Source of the DNA: Corydoras sp. C115
Taxonomy: Eukaryota; Chordata; Actinopteri; Siluriformes; Callichthyidae
Direction of reading: 5' to 3'
DNA length: 64,000 nt
Assembly: GCA_019802505.1 (NCBI GenBank)
Contig: JAFMOC010000037.1
Coordinates: 5,129,501 to 5,193,500, forward strand
Both the position numbers and the translations under genes were made by a program. Shown piece after piece: positions 1 through 13,353 of the stretch; the first letter of the stretch is position 1, and each line of letters opens with the position of its first letter. The notes below the pieces were generated by a model that was not told the DNA's origin, made no database searches, and saw only the letters and a program-made list of their open reading frames with translations.

Positions 1-458
1 CAGAAATAGCTACTAAAACTTCATTAATAAAAAGCATGTGGTCACCCTACTTGTTTTAAGCATTTGAGGTAATGTTAATGCTACAGTGACCAAACTCTAT
101 AATTTAAAATTTGTGATGTAATTTTTGTTCCTCTAATTTTGTAGCAACCATTTAGGATAAGGCCTTCTGATTCCACTGTCCTAAAACATATTGCATGTTC
201 CAATAAAGGAACTCCAGAGGTTTGCACAGAGCCCTAGCTAACAATCTCCTTGTTTACATGTTAGAACTGTATATAAAGCACATATAAATCACAAACAATT
301 AAGCAAATACATAAAAAAGCAGCAAAAAAAGTGAAGTTTGAACACTACTGGAATTAAATGTTTATTTGACTGCACCTGTAGCTAGTAGGCTAGAGAAGGC
401 CTTGCCAATAGAAGGATTTTCTATTAGCCTTGTTATGGCAAACTACAAATGTATTTAC
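1..458. other. abi3bp intron (partial)
   Basis: AT-rich intron downstream of exon 13, with no further exon, repeat or RNA gene visible. Confidence 0.6.
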
Positions 459-548
459 CTGTGAAACGCTCTTTGCCCATGGCATCAATTTTCGAAGCTG
501 GTTCAGAACTGAAGCTGGAGGAGTTTTCCCAGGTTTCAAATGTTTCTT
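459..548 (-). CDS. abi3bp: abi3bp exon 13: last abi3bp exon in the window
   Basis: This 90-nt, phase 1-1 exon encodes EETFETWENSSSFSS then EPASKIDAMGKERFTG. The GKERFT end resembles vertebrate ABI3BP just before its conserved C-terminal region, and fixes the reading frame. The acceptor ends CCACAG and the donor is ACAG/GTAAAT. It has an ENSS glycosylation sequon. The downstream exons are outside the window. Confidence 0.87.
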
Positions 549-3500
549 CTGTGGAATTGAAAGATATAAGATTATCACAACACAAAGGAACATTGCAGCA
601 GCAAATAATGTGGATTGTAAATCTATCGTGATAACAATATCAGAAAACCATATACCGTTATTCTAGCTAAGTTAAAAACAACACTTAAAATATTACCAAT
701 CACTGGTGGAGTATTGATTTTGTTTTTGGTTGGCTTGACAGTTGCAAGAGGCACCCCTGGCTTTTGGAATGCTATCGTGTCCCTCAGGCCAATTAACTTG
801 TCTCCTGAAAAAAATTAAAACAATTATCTTGCATACAAAATAATAGTAAGATTATTAGGCAATATTACTACAGTCAGCAGAATATATGTCCATTTATGTA
901 AAGATTTACAGTAGCACAAAATGTTGTATCATTAGAATTACAGAAAGTAGAATTCACTGAGAAAAACAAAGACACACAAACATGTGAAGAATTTACAAAC
1001 TCACAGAAAAGACCTTGTGCAGAATAACCAACCTTCTAGCATGTGTTCAATATGCTACTCATGGCACCAGTGCCACCCAAAGTAAACTTTTAATATGTAA
1101 TGCTATTTTGTAAACAATTGTTAAATTATAACAAATACACAAGGAAGCATTTTATAGCAAAACAGAGTTTATGCATAATCTTGGAACAAGCCAGCGACCA
1201 TAACATCCCTTAGCCTTTAATGTTCAAAATTGATGGGCAAATTTAACTAAAAAAATGAAAATGTTTATAGCTGTCATGTCTTACCATTTACACTTGTTTT
1301 GCCAACCATGTTGGGCTTGTTATTGTGGTGTAAAGGTCTTGCTGGAGCACCTGGGAAACAGATTCAATGAGGTGTGAGTACTAAGAATTCAAAAAGGGCC
1401 AAAAGCAGGCAACGGAAACGAAAACTTGATGCAAGGCTTGAAGCACAATTTTCAGTAAAGATTTATCGACAGTAGCAGTCATTGACAGACTTTCTTATAA
1501 CAATATTGTAGTTTTTTTCTCAGATATCCAGATTTTATCTTCGCAATGAGCACATCTGGTATAAAAACAGTGGAACACTTGGACTCTCAACCAATCTTTG
1601 AGATATACTTGATGCTTGCTTGAGATGAAGCATATTTTGTAGGCTGATGTAAAGTTGCAATGAATGTAAGGAAAAAACTTTTAAATTGTTGTGTCTTCAA
1701 AAGTGCTTGAGGGCAGTCAGCCAATTCCGGATTAAGGTCACAGTTTCAATGAAACACAAGTAAAACGTACCAAAAAAGTGGCTTTAGAGAATCCAGGTCC
1801 TAGTATTTTGTGCCAATGGAGGTAACTGCTAAAAACATCCCAAAACGAGCAGAAACTGTGTACTTCCATTGTTAAAGTATATTTTAAAGATTCAACTGTT
1901 ATCCACTGTGGAGCACATAGATAGCTTTGGACTGTTGTAGAAACGTATAGATCTCATGCAGGTGGCAATGAGATGCTTCGTGGTACATTTTACAAAAGGG
2001 ACATGGGAACTTGGGCAGATTACATGAATAAATCTGCCAATGCCTTTACCATAGAATTTCTCCTCGGCAGGAGCAGGGCCAGCATCTCCACGAGGCTCCG
2101 CAGAATTATCCTCAGAAAGAGAGTTGTTAGCTGCAGGAAAAGTAGGAAAATTAAAACCATCTTCTCTTGTTCTTGTCGGTTCTTCAAGGAATTTTTTGAG
2201 GTATTGTACAATGTACCACATGAGAATTTGGATGTTGACATTTTTTGTTCAATTTTTTGACATCAAGTTTTCCACTGTTTTGTAAAAAAATTTATTTGAG
2301 GATCAAAATTTAACGATCTTATAACACGTTTACTAAATAATTAAAAAAATATGATTATATGTCTAAAACAGTCCAGTGGTAGATTTAAGGTTAGTTATAA
2401 GGTGAAGCTGACATAATTTTTAGGGTTTTTAAATCTAAAACTGGGAGCGCCAATAAGCCTTAGGATTTTTGTTTAATTATTCTTAATTATTAACATGTTT
2501 TTTGTGTTTTCATTTATGTCTTTCATCGGTTAGTATTGTTTCATTGTTTATAAACGACATTTTGTCCGACCATTTTGTCCTGCTCTTTTTTTTATCATTA
2601 CTGAATATTTAGTTCCCTATATGCTTCTAGAGGTTTGTTTCGTTTCGAGTTGGTCCAAGTGTGACAAATATTTAAATCAGAAATGCAAAGTAGCGGCAAT
2701 AGGATTTTTATGATACTTTTCTGTCATTTCGATTTTTTTTCTATATCTTTCTTTATTAATTAGTAATAACAATGAGATTTGAAATAGTTTAGGGCACAGT
2801 TAATTTCATACCAAAAACATTATGTTTAGTCTGTCACTCAAACTTAACCATAATCATGAAGGGCAGTCTGTCAGATTGCTGCTGTCTTTTTAAATACATA
2901 TTAGAAAATAAAGCTAGTTATTTATGTATGTAGCTGTAACATAATTCTGTACTTAAAATATTTTACAATTATGGTGTTAAGTACAAAGAAAATGTTAAAA
3001 GAACCCAGAAGAGTTAAAATTGTATTAATAATAACAACCTGGAAAATAAAGAGCTTTCATTAGTGCATATTTAGAAATACCCCAACAATTCTGTGATGTT
3101 TTGTAAAAGACATGAATAAAGCATGACGTGGAGCTGTAAAGTTTTTAAACAAAATGTGATGTCATGCAGACAATTCATGCACACTTTTGCAAAATCAATG
3201 CATTCCTCTAAGCTCTCCGACAGGACATGACAAAAAAAAAACCCCAGAGTTTGTAACCTAGTTGCTACAAACCACTTGAAGAAGTGAACAAACCATATAC
3301 CATTCCTGCCTGTATGGCCCACAGAGGAAAGCATGGTAAGTCCGGCGATAAAGCCACACTTTTTGCTTGTGAAAGGAAATGCTGAGTCATTGTAAAAATG
3401 GACAACTGTAACATTAAGCCCGCATCAGCATTACATCTGCAAAAGCTTGCGAAAAATATTGACACTGAGTTAAGGACACACGTGAAAACATGACAGACTG

Positions 3501-6500
3501 GCGAGCAGATGGTCTGGCTGTGATGGATGAACACTCAGATGGACAAAGATCACAGATACATGAGACACTGGCATAAAGAAATGCAAGTTAATGGTGGCAG
3601 ACAAAACACAGGGGTTGAGTCGGTTCGTTTTACCCATTCTGGCGCCGTTCCATATGACAGGTTTGGGAAAAGAGAGTCCCTTATGATGCTGTCCATTCAC
3701 TGTTGAAGGTAAAAGAAGGGATGTTATGCAGAAAGGGTAAAACACAGAGCCAGCAAACTGACAGAATGAGCAACCTATGAGAATTGATCCTTTGGGAGAT
3801 TTTAGTAGGAATTATTTGGTGTGATAGGATAGGTGGCCTGTGATCTGCCTGGGGAAGGAAAGGGTCTGTTTCGTCTGTTCCCACCACTGTAAATCACACA
3901 CCAATTTTTCGTAAGTCTGGCAAAATTTGCTGCTGATTCATAGAGAAACATCTATTTACTGTTCTGACGGAAGCAGTGTTCTTCACTCCTGGAGGAAAAT
4001 AAAATCACTTGACTTTTCCCTCATATATAATACTTTACATTATGATTGTGTATATTATTCATTAGAAAGAATTTTTTTTGGCATTTTAGATTTGACTGAA
4101 ATGTTTATTTCATGATGAAATGCAAGTAACAATTTTTAACAGATTTAGCCCCCCCCCCCCTCAAAAAAAATAAAACAAAAGCAGCTAACAGCCATTCATC
4201 ACTTTACACTTATGTGTTCTAGCCAATCCATGAAATAAAATTTCATTTTCTGAAAAAAGAAAATTTAGACATTTCTTGGAATGTTTAGCCTTTTAAAAAT
4301 GTAATGCTTTCCTCGCACTACCCTGTTTAGCTACAAGAGCCACTGTTTGTGCTCTTTACCATACTGTTAAATAAGAACAGTCTTCTATATTTGTTGAATA
4401 TGACAAGTTGAATATGACTTTTGGCTAAAAGTTTTAGAACACATTAATTTTTACAGTTATTGGCATTTACACTGTTTAAGCCTAGTAAATAACCTAAAAT
4501 AGTACAAAGGAACAAAGTTTTTATGGACTAATACATCAAAATAATTAAAATATTTGATACGTTACACAGGGCTTTTTATGTTACAGCAAGTAGGTGAAAG
4601 AATGGTTTTCCAGTATGTAAAACCAACTGTAAAAAATGGTGGTGGAAGCATGATGCTCTGGGGCTGTTTTACTAGATCTAGATATGGTAACTGGCACAGG
4701 GATATGGTAACTCTCCTAGGCCCACTAAAGTTACCAATGTGGGTCCTTGAGCAAGGCCCTTAACCCTCATTGCTCCAGAAGTTCTGGTCTATGCCTAGGT
4801 GTGTTAGGTTTCAAATTCCAGCAAGTCATTGACCCAAAACAACTTTTGTCAAAACAACCATAGACGGTAAGAACAAGATTCATTCATTCATTCATTATCT
4901 CCCGCTTTATCCTCTATTAGGGTTGCGGTGGGGTTCCCCATGCCCATCCAGGGGAGAACATCTCGGGCGCTGGGCAGATAGACCCAGGACAGAGCGCCAA
5001 TCCATCGCTGGGCACACACTCACTCACACAGACACACTCTATATGGGGCAATTTTTGAGAATTCAGTTGACTTGATCCATGTTTTTGGACTGTAGGAGGA
5101 AACCTGAGAACCTGGAGGAAACCCACGCAGACACGGGGAAAACATGGAAACTCCACCCAGATGGGGATTCGAACCGGGAATCCCTAGTGCTGAGAGGCGA
5201 ACGTGCTAACCACTAAGCCACCGTGCCGCCTAAGAACCAGATGTTTTAGAAAGTAAATTGAAGAACAGAGTAGTCTTCAGATTTCAAACCTATTAAGTTT
5301 GTTAAGATGTAAAAAAAAAAAAATCTCTAAATTGTGATCATGTCTAGTGTTCAGACAGGTCTTGGTACTCTAAGGTCTTTAAATATTGCTTTTTGGATAT
5401 TTAAAAAAATAGAAAATGTTCTAAAATTTAAAACTAAATAAAAAAGAGGCATTATCAGACCCACAAATATGTTTATAAGTGAATTAATTTATCATCACTG
5501 ATTTCAAATCATACTCTTGGGAAATCAAACATTCCATGGAAAGGCCAGTGGAATTTTTTTTTTGGATTCGATAATAAACTCCTAAACTTGTTTTTTGGAA
5601 TGACATTACAGATTTTAAACAATGCACTGAAACTCGAAGCCCCTAATCCAGGAGTGAATAACACTGTTATGAAAAATTAACACTGTGATTAGGGACCATC
5701 CATCAGCTTGATGTAACTGGTGGTGATATGGGAAAGATGCTAAGAAAGAATGAGAGTCAAAGAAAAAGAGTCATTAAGATTAGATCCTTTACCCCCAAAT
5801 CTCCGGGTAGAGTCGTTGACCCTGGGGAAAGAAGGGGGTCGCATGCCATTATAGAATGGGAAGAAAGGCTTTCTGCCCACAGCTGTTCGGTTTCTGTGGC
5901 TCATTGTTATGAATGAATTGATGGTTTTGGGTGGATCTGACAAGTTGGTGAATCTCAGAATGTTGGTACCTGGATGAAGAAAGACAAAAGCACTGTGGTT
6001 ACTGTGTGTGGACTATATAAAGGCAATGATCCACATCCATAATGTCAGTGGCTTTTTTGTTATGTAAAGTGTATGTGTTTGATTTGCTGGGAGTTGACAT
6101 TATTCACCATGAAGATCATGAACTTTTTGTTGCACTACAAGAATCATAATACTAAAATAAACAAATTTTCAAAAATAATAAACAATAGAATAAATATTCT
6201 ATTAAATAAAATGAGTTGTTGGTTTGCTCTTCATGAAGTAATAAATGTGTACTTGCTAAGTACTGCCAAAGATCTTTTGGGTTGAATGCTTAACAACCTC
6301 CACCTGACATCAAATGATTTTGATTACTGCTCATCAAACATTAAACTAATGCCATGTTCAATTTACAAGAATAAATACATAAAAATAAGTAAAATCAGAT
6401 ATGCCTGAGTGGACAATTTAAATTTATGGAAGTGACCAGTATTTATTTTTACTACAAACATATCTGCCCTCAGAAAAGGCATGCATACATACTGATATGT

Positions 6501-9500
6501 TGTGGCAAAATTACATCACTCCAAAACAAAATATATCATATCTGTGGTTGGCCAATTCTCATCTGAATGTCAGATGGGAGTCACTTAAGCATTGAGGTGT
6601 GATGTATGCTATTGAATCATATCAGTAACGAACAACTGCTTGTAAAAGAAACTGTAAATGCAATTGTATGAAAGGCACAAGTTAGGAAAAGTGAAGACAA
6701 GTATTTAAAAAAATAGCACATATACAGTATAGCAATACAACTACTGTCAATATCAATTATATCATTACAGTATTATTAAAAAATTCAGCACATTTAAAAA
6801 AGTTCACAATGAAAATGATCGCTGCACCATAGTCACTTGCAAAGTTTACACAAAGCATGCAAATATGGGAATAAAACATAAATTATATAGACAGTAAAGA
6901 ATAACAAATGTGTATTTTTGTTAAGTAGAATAAATAAGGGTTAAATACAGTAAACACCCCAAAACAACAACTGCGAGGCATGGTTGTACCAATTTTGAAG
7001 CTTGGCAATTGAGCAGAACGGTATAAAATGTACCATCATGATAAAAAATGAAATTTTACGCCTATGGGCACAAATGGGACTGTCTTTTATGCCTTTGACA
7101 TAAATCTACACATGTCCTAAAGGACATTTTATAGTAACAATAAAAACAATGTCCAACATGATTCAGAAGTTGGTTGAGACATATCTAAACAACATGATCA
7201 AAGTAATTAAAGCAAAATGTGGACTTCTAAAGAAGAACTCAAGGGTGGAAAAAATAATGAAAACCTGTAAAAAAAAAAAATACAAATCTAGGAAAAAAAG
7301 TAAATGATTATTCTGTTCATGTATTGGCTTCAATTACTGTAGCAGCATAATTAAAAACACAGGTGAAATTAATATAGATTTATTAAACCTACACTATCGA
7401 ATAATGAACACTATGGACTTCATTTGTGTTGAATTTTTAGTCTTTATGCAGTTTTAAATCTGTGTAGATGTATTGTATTTGGTAAGACCACGATATGTTT
7501 TTGTAGTTATTATGTTATAAATTCTCAAACTTTGTCATGGATACTAAACTTTTTAACATCCAATTACTCTCTGATTTACAGTGTTTTGGAAAATTTGTCA
7601 ATATTATTGTAACTGAATTATGGAGATAGTTACTTAATTCTTTGGTCATTTGGGGTCATGTTCTTTTTAAATTTTCCAACTCAATGTCATTTTTCACTTC
7701 AATAGTATTTGGCATATATAAATATGTATTTTTATCTTGTATGGCTTTTGAATGCCATATACTAAAATGTAAATTGTCAGCTATTATTAGTGCAATTAAG
7801 TTTGTTTAGTGACAATAGACCATACTACGCAACAGTGTTTGTAATTCATTCACATTCAAAGTTACATAACCACAATTAATCTTGGTAATAAAATTACATT
7901 ATTCCGTTTTACGCTATAATGCCCAAATTATAGAGATGTGCTTGTGGGAGATATAAAGTGCCTCTGTGCAGGTCCTGTAAAAGCAAGACATAATATTATT
8001 CTATTCTTCTTGAGAATAGATTAGCTGTGAGGTCACATATTAGTTCTGGCAAGGGCCAATGAATGCCTCTTAGACAGATACTTGGGTGACAGCCATATAG
8101 CTGACTAATAGAAATCAACGAGGCGATTGCTGCAGTGATATATGTCCCAAACTAGCTATTATTACTGGCTGTCTCCCTGATGGTTTTATATGTTTGTGGA
8201 GGTTTGAATTACAGGCTCAACATCCATTGTTTTCCCCTTCTCAGTTTCTTCTGCACACTTCTTTTCATTCAGTCATCCAACAAAATGACAGATGGATGAT
8301 TACCAGCAAGGATTTTTTCAATAGCCATGACTATTTTGCAGGTCTAAAGGGTTTTCTTATTGTACAGTACAAATTTGTTGTACTTTATCTTAATTTTCAA
8401 GTGAATTAGTGCTGATTTGATGCAGAAAATAACCACTTAACAAACACTGTTGTTAGGTGGCTTGTAAAAGAACTATTAAAAACACATTAACATAAAGCTT
8501 AATTACCAGAATTACCAGAGGAGCTATGAAGCTTTGCAGTGGCACTTGGTGCCTTGGTCTTTGAGAGGCCTTGCTGCGAGTCATCTTTGGGTGTGGAGTG
8601 AGAGGGGCTAGTGGTTGTCACTCGAGGGGCTTGAGTGGACAGATGAAGGCCATGAGATACCCCTTTGGGGTGCGAGGAAACATGTCTAGAATGGCTGTCT
8701 GATTCTGTTTAAAAAAAAAAAAAAAAAAAAGGAGCAGAGCGACTTTGACTGTCAAGACCATGGCACTTACTTTTCAAAAGAACAGCACATATGGACTAGC
8801 TTTTCTCATCTGAAGTCTTCAACTAGATTGCTCTAAATAGGGTATTCTCATTTGAAATACAAGAATTCACAAAGCCAACAGGTCAAATAGCACAAATAAT
8901 TATAAAGTGGTTTTATCTTGTGCGTTACACAATTTTGGGGACCTGCAGTTAGCGAGCTATTTTTTGAATTAGTACATGGTCTTGTCAGCTAGCTCTGGTT
9001 TGAAAATGACAAAGAAAAAGTGAAAGATGTTGTTTAATCCTGTGCCAAGAAGCCAGAAAATGAGGTGAAGGCTCCAAGGCACTGCCTCTTTCCTGCTGAG
9101 ACTGAAAAAAAAATCGACTTTGTGGCATGCATGGGTCACATGCAGACTTAACCAAAGCCAACAGCTGAAATGCTATGAAATATGAGAAAACTTTGGAGGT
9201 AAACAATGTTTAACATTTTTACAGTGGTAAGACTTCTTGACTGAAACAGATTTATTACTTATTCTGTATGTGTGATATTATGCTGTAGTCTTCAGTTTAG
9301 TCAGTTGTTTTACATTTATAAACATATTTCTAAAAAATGGACATTTTGTACAACGGGTCATACTTTGTAAAAGAATTGTCAAAGAGTTCAAATAGATGTA
9401 TGCAAGAATTCAATTAAAAAGTAATTGAAAAGTTCAGAAAAGTCCAGAAGCATTATTATGCTACTGTAATAAATTATTAAAACCAATTATACACTGTAAA

Positions 9501-9717
9501 GAGATAATTGTGCTAAACAAGTCTATGTCTGCGACACAGATGTTTAGTAGTTAGCATGTTCACCACTTAGTGCTGGGGTTACAGGTTTGAATCCCAATCT
9601 GGGTGGAGTTTCCATGTTCTCCCTGTGTCTGCGTGGGTTTCCTCCGGGTTCTACCTTTTCCTCCCACAGTCAAAAACATTTATTCAAGGTTAAATGAATA
9701 TTCTAAATTGCCCCATA

Positions 9718-9762
<45 letters not shown>

Positions 9763-12700
9763 TGAGTGAGTGTGCCCAGTGATAGATTGGCACCTTGTTC
9801 TGGGTGTATCTGCCCAGCGCCTGAAACATTCTCCCCTGGATGGGCATGAGTAGTACGCCCATAGTAGTGGGTAGTAAGCAAAAGATAATGAATGAATGTC
9901 TATGTCTTAAATCTGTTGGAGTGTGTTGCTTGGTGTACAAAATATAAAGACAAATATATTTTTTTTGTCAGTTAAATAAATGCAAATTTGTAAAACAAAT
10001 TACAGATCCTTATTTTATTGCATTTTTACAAAATATCCCATTTTTTAAAAAATAGGTTTACATAGATGGAAGAATGGATGGGTGAATGGATGGATGAATG
10101 GGTGGAAACAGAAGACTTTCCTAAATTAAGTATGTGATGATCAAATGTTAAAGAAAGTCTTCTATACTGTATTTGCAAGTTATAACAGATTCAAATGCAT
10201 TTTTGCAAAATTCAGAAATCATGCAAGACTGACTTCCAGACTTTTGTCCACATGACACTCCAAACTTACACTGAGTTGCTCAGACATGCGTCCATCTCCT
10301 CACAGAACCAAGACTTTCTAATTCTTAGTGAACTCTCATCATGCCAGCATGCAGCCAGTCATAATATATAATCCCAGTCTCAGATCTTGCAACAGCAAGA
10401 ATGAGTGCAAAGCTAAGGAATATAAAAAAGCTCTCAGTGTTACCCATGGGTACCCATTTAGGTTCATTGGATCTGGGGTGTACCACAGTTTCCTGCTGGA
10501 CCAGAGAGGGTGCTGTGAAAAATAATGCAGTGGTTTATACGCTGTTATGGTTTACATGGGCTGCATTCAGACTGCAGTGTTAATCTGATTTGTTTCTTCA
10601 AACTCAATGTGATTTTTATATTTGATTAATCTATACATTATTGTATACATCAGGCTGGGTAATGCAAGCATTTGATGGCATTTTATTTTTCAATCTTATT
10701 ACTTAAATACTCTCATGTCCCTGAAAATCAAGTTCTAACACTCAATAATGTTAAAAGGCATTTTTTGATCAACTCTCAGTTGTCATCCGTTGGCTTTAAA
10801 AAAAGCACATGATATCCAATTAGACAGGTCAGTTTGAGCCATATACCTAAAAATGTGAATTGTATTCATTTGGGAAGAATCACATTACAGCCGTTTTACT
10901 TTTTGGATACCAAAATCTGTCTAAATGTAAATTGCAGAATAATTTTTTTTTTGTCTAAACACAGCCGTTAGCGAGACAGTGGGAATGAAAGCAAAAACAC
11001 TGACAAAGTTGTAACATAGCCATTAAATGTTACAAGCTGTGCACTGTAAATAAACAATAGTTGCATGTTTTGTAGTGAATTAATGAATGAGGCAATAAAG
11101 GAAAAATGTTGAATAGACAAAGTAAAGACAAAAAACAAAAGACAGAAAAATTACCAATAGATGTTTTTGGAGCTCCAAAAAAAATAGGCTCTGTGGTTAA
11201 AGACTGTAGTCTCGGCTTTGATGTGTTGTGCAGGCCTAAAGGCGGGCAATTTGAAGAGTAAGATTAGAATTTGTTAATGTCTAGCCTTGTGTCAGGGAAA
11301 ATTAAAGAGAAGTATCTTACCAGGTCGTGGTAAGTGTAGACGTGAGTCAGGTGCAATTGGTTTCTGTAAGAATCCAGAACTAGTTACAGATTTGCCATTA
11401 TTTCCAATAATTTCAGTTCATTTTTATGCCTTGATACATCACTTTAACACTGTATAATGTGAGTGTCATGAATGCTTCATGACTTCGGTCATGAAATTAT
11501 TTTCAATTATTAATCATTATCTCATTCTTGTGAGAGATTGTTGAATCCTTTATCAGCCGAAATTCTGAGTTAGTACTTGTGCTGTTTTATATATAATAAA
11601 CTACTAAAATGGCTTACTTTGTGCTTTACAGAATCTCTTACATGGATGCGGCCCTGACAGTGGGATTATATAACAGTGCATTTGTAATTAGTTTGCCAAG
11701 TGATTTTTCAAAATTTTCCACCGAAGGTATAGTTTTGAAAAGAGGTATTCACAAGCCACTGGCATACAGTATGTCCCCAAATAAGTGTACTATACTTACT
11801 TTTAACAGTATAGTAAAATAGGGTTCAATGCTTAGGCATACTGAGATGCTTAGGCATGCAATCATTCCAACAAAAAAGAAACTGTTCTTGGCCTAAAACC
11901 AAATCCTGGTTAGCCAATAAACATAGCAGTGATGTTTGACTAATCTAAATAAAAAATATATTTTAATTATTTCTCAAATCTCCAAAACATTATACTAAGT
12001 AACAGCAAATGTGAAAAAATGAGTCAGTGATTATAACTGATTTATTGGTATATTGTATACGATGTTCGATTTTTGCATCAAGTGTCCCAGGATGATTTTT
12101 TAAAACACTTATAAATGCTGTATAGTAAAATAATAACAACAATGTTTGAAATAAAAGAAAAAATGGCACATAGAGAGGCATCGGTTCCAATATTAGCAAC
12201 GGCACCAACTTAGTAAAAGGGCAAGGATTACTTACTTATATTATTAAAAACTAAAATATTTTAATAATACTATTGTTCTCTTGTATGGACTAGTAAAGAA
12301 AAAGTGGTGGCACACACCTCAGCCTTAGTTGTCTTGTAGATTGTGCTTTTGTCTGGTCAGAGACAAAAATGAAGGTAAGATAACATGAGCTATTATGAAC
12401 GTTTATTATTCATTAAGCTTTAATTATTTTCAAGAGATTAACTATAAAAGAAATTGTCAAATTGAAAGCATTTTTTTTTTCTAAATCCCAGTAGAATAAT
12501 TGAGATTTTGAAATGATCAGCTATCTAAACTTAAAGAATTACAATAACAAAAATCTGATAAAGTATTATAGTAGGAATTTTTGCATACCTCCCATGTTGG
12601 TGTTATGAATGATGGGTTTGCTCCAAATCCCCTTACTGGCACCTTTGTTGGTTCGAACACCAAATTCATAGTTTGTGTTTGGCTTCAAATTATCAATCAC

Positions 12701-13254
12701 GGTATCACTTGTGGGACAGGTCTGGTATATCCACTTCCTGTTCCTTTCTCTGTATCGGATTGTGTAGTACCTAGAAAATATTCCACATAAAGTTAAGTTC
12801 TGTACTTCACTTAGAGAGACTTATTGTGGAGAATAATGAAATTTATGAGCCAGGACTTTCATATGCAGGATTCAGCAGACCCTGTGATCTAAGGAAGCAC
12901 ATTTAGAAATAAAGCATAATCAGCTATATTTATATAGTCCTCTGCATACAAAATCTATAGTATGATTTTATGTTTTCCTTCTTAAATACATTTATGTTAG
13001 TATAAATAATGTTTTGTTTGTTTGTGAATTTTAAATAACCCGATATTTCATAATGGCTTTTAAATTAATTACTTCAGACTGAAACATCATGATGATGAAC
13101 GTCATGATTTTTAAAATATACACTGACATTTAGTATATAATATATGTTACCATTTAATATACCATTTAATTTTTTATTTACCCCAACTGTAGAAAAAAAG
13201 ATAACAAACATAACTCACAGTTACAAACAGTAACTAACACTTTTATCATTTGTA

Positions 13255-13353
<99 letters not shown>

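Larger units (their letters stand above)
2131..8506. other. abi3bp intron 9, 6.4 kb
   Basis: Large intron between exons 9 and 10. It holds the Tc1-like remnant near 4417-4750, the SINE at 4880-5230, and a slightly GC-richer stretch at about 5730-5900 that I could not assign. The rest is AT-rich with short homopolymers. Confidence 0.6.
8705..11154. other. abi3bp intron 8
   Basis: It contains the A20 run (plus strand) at the acceptor, the SINE at 9531-9897 with its internal (TG)n, and a short ATGG-type repeat at about 10066-10106. No exon was found. Confidence 0.6.

Noticed and set aside
5793..5893. Minus-strand open segment with acceptor CCACAG and donor GGGG/GTAAAG, as an extra abi3bp exon
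   Set aside because: Length 101 and its possible phases do not fit between abi3bp exons 9 and 10. It has no family likeness beyond some basic/proline content.
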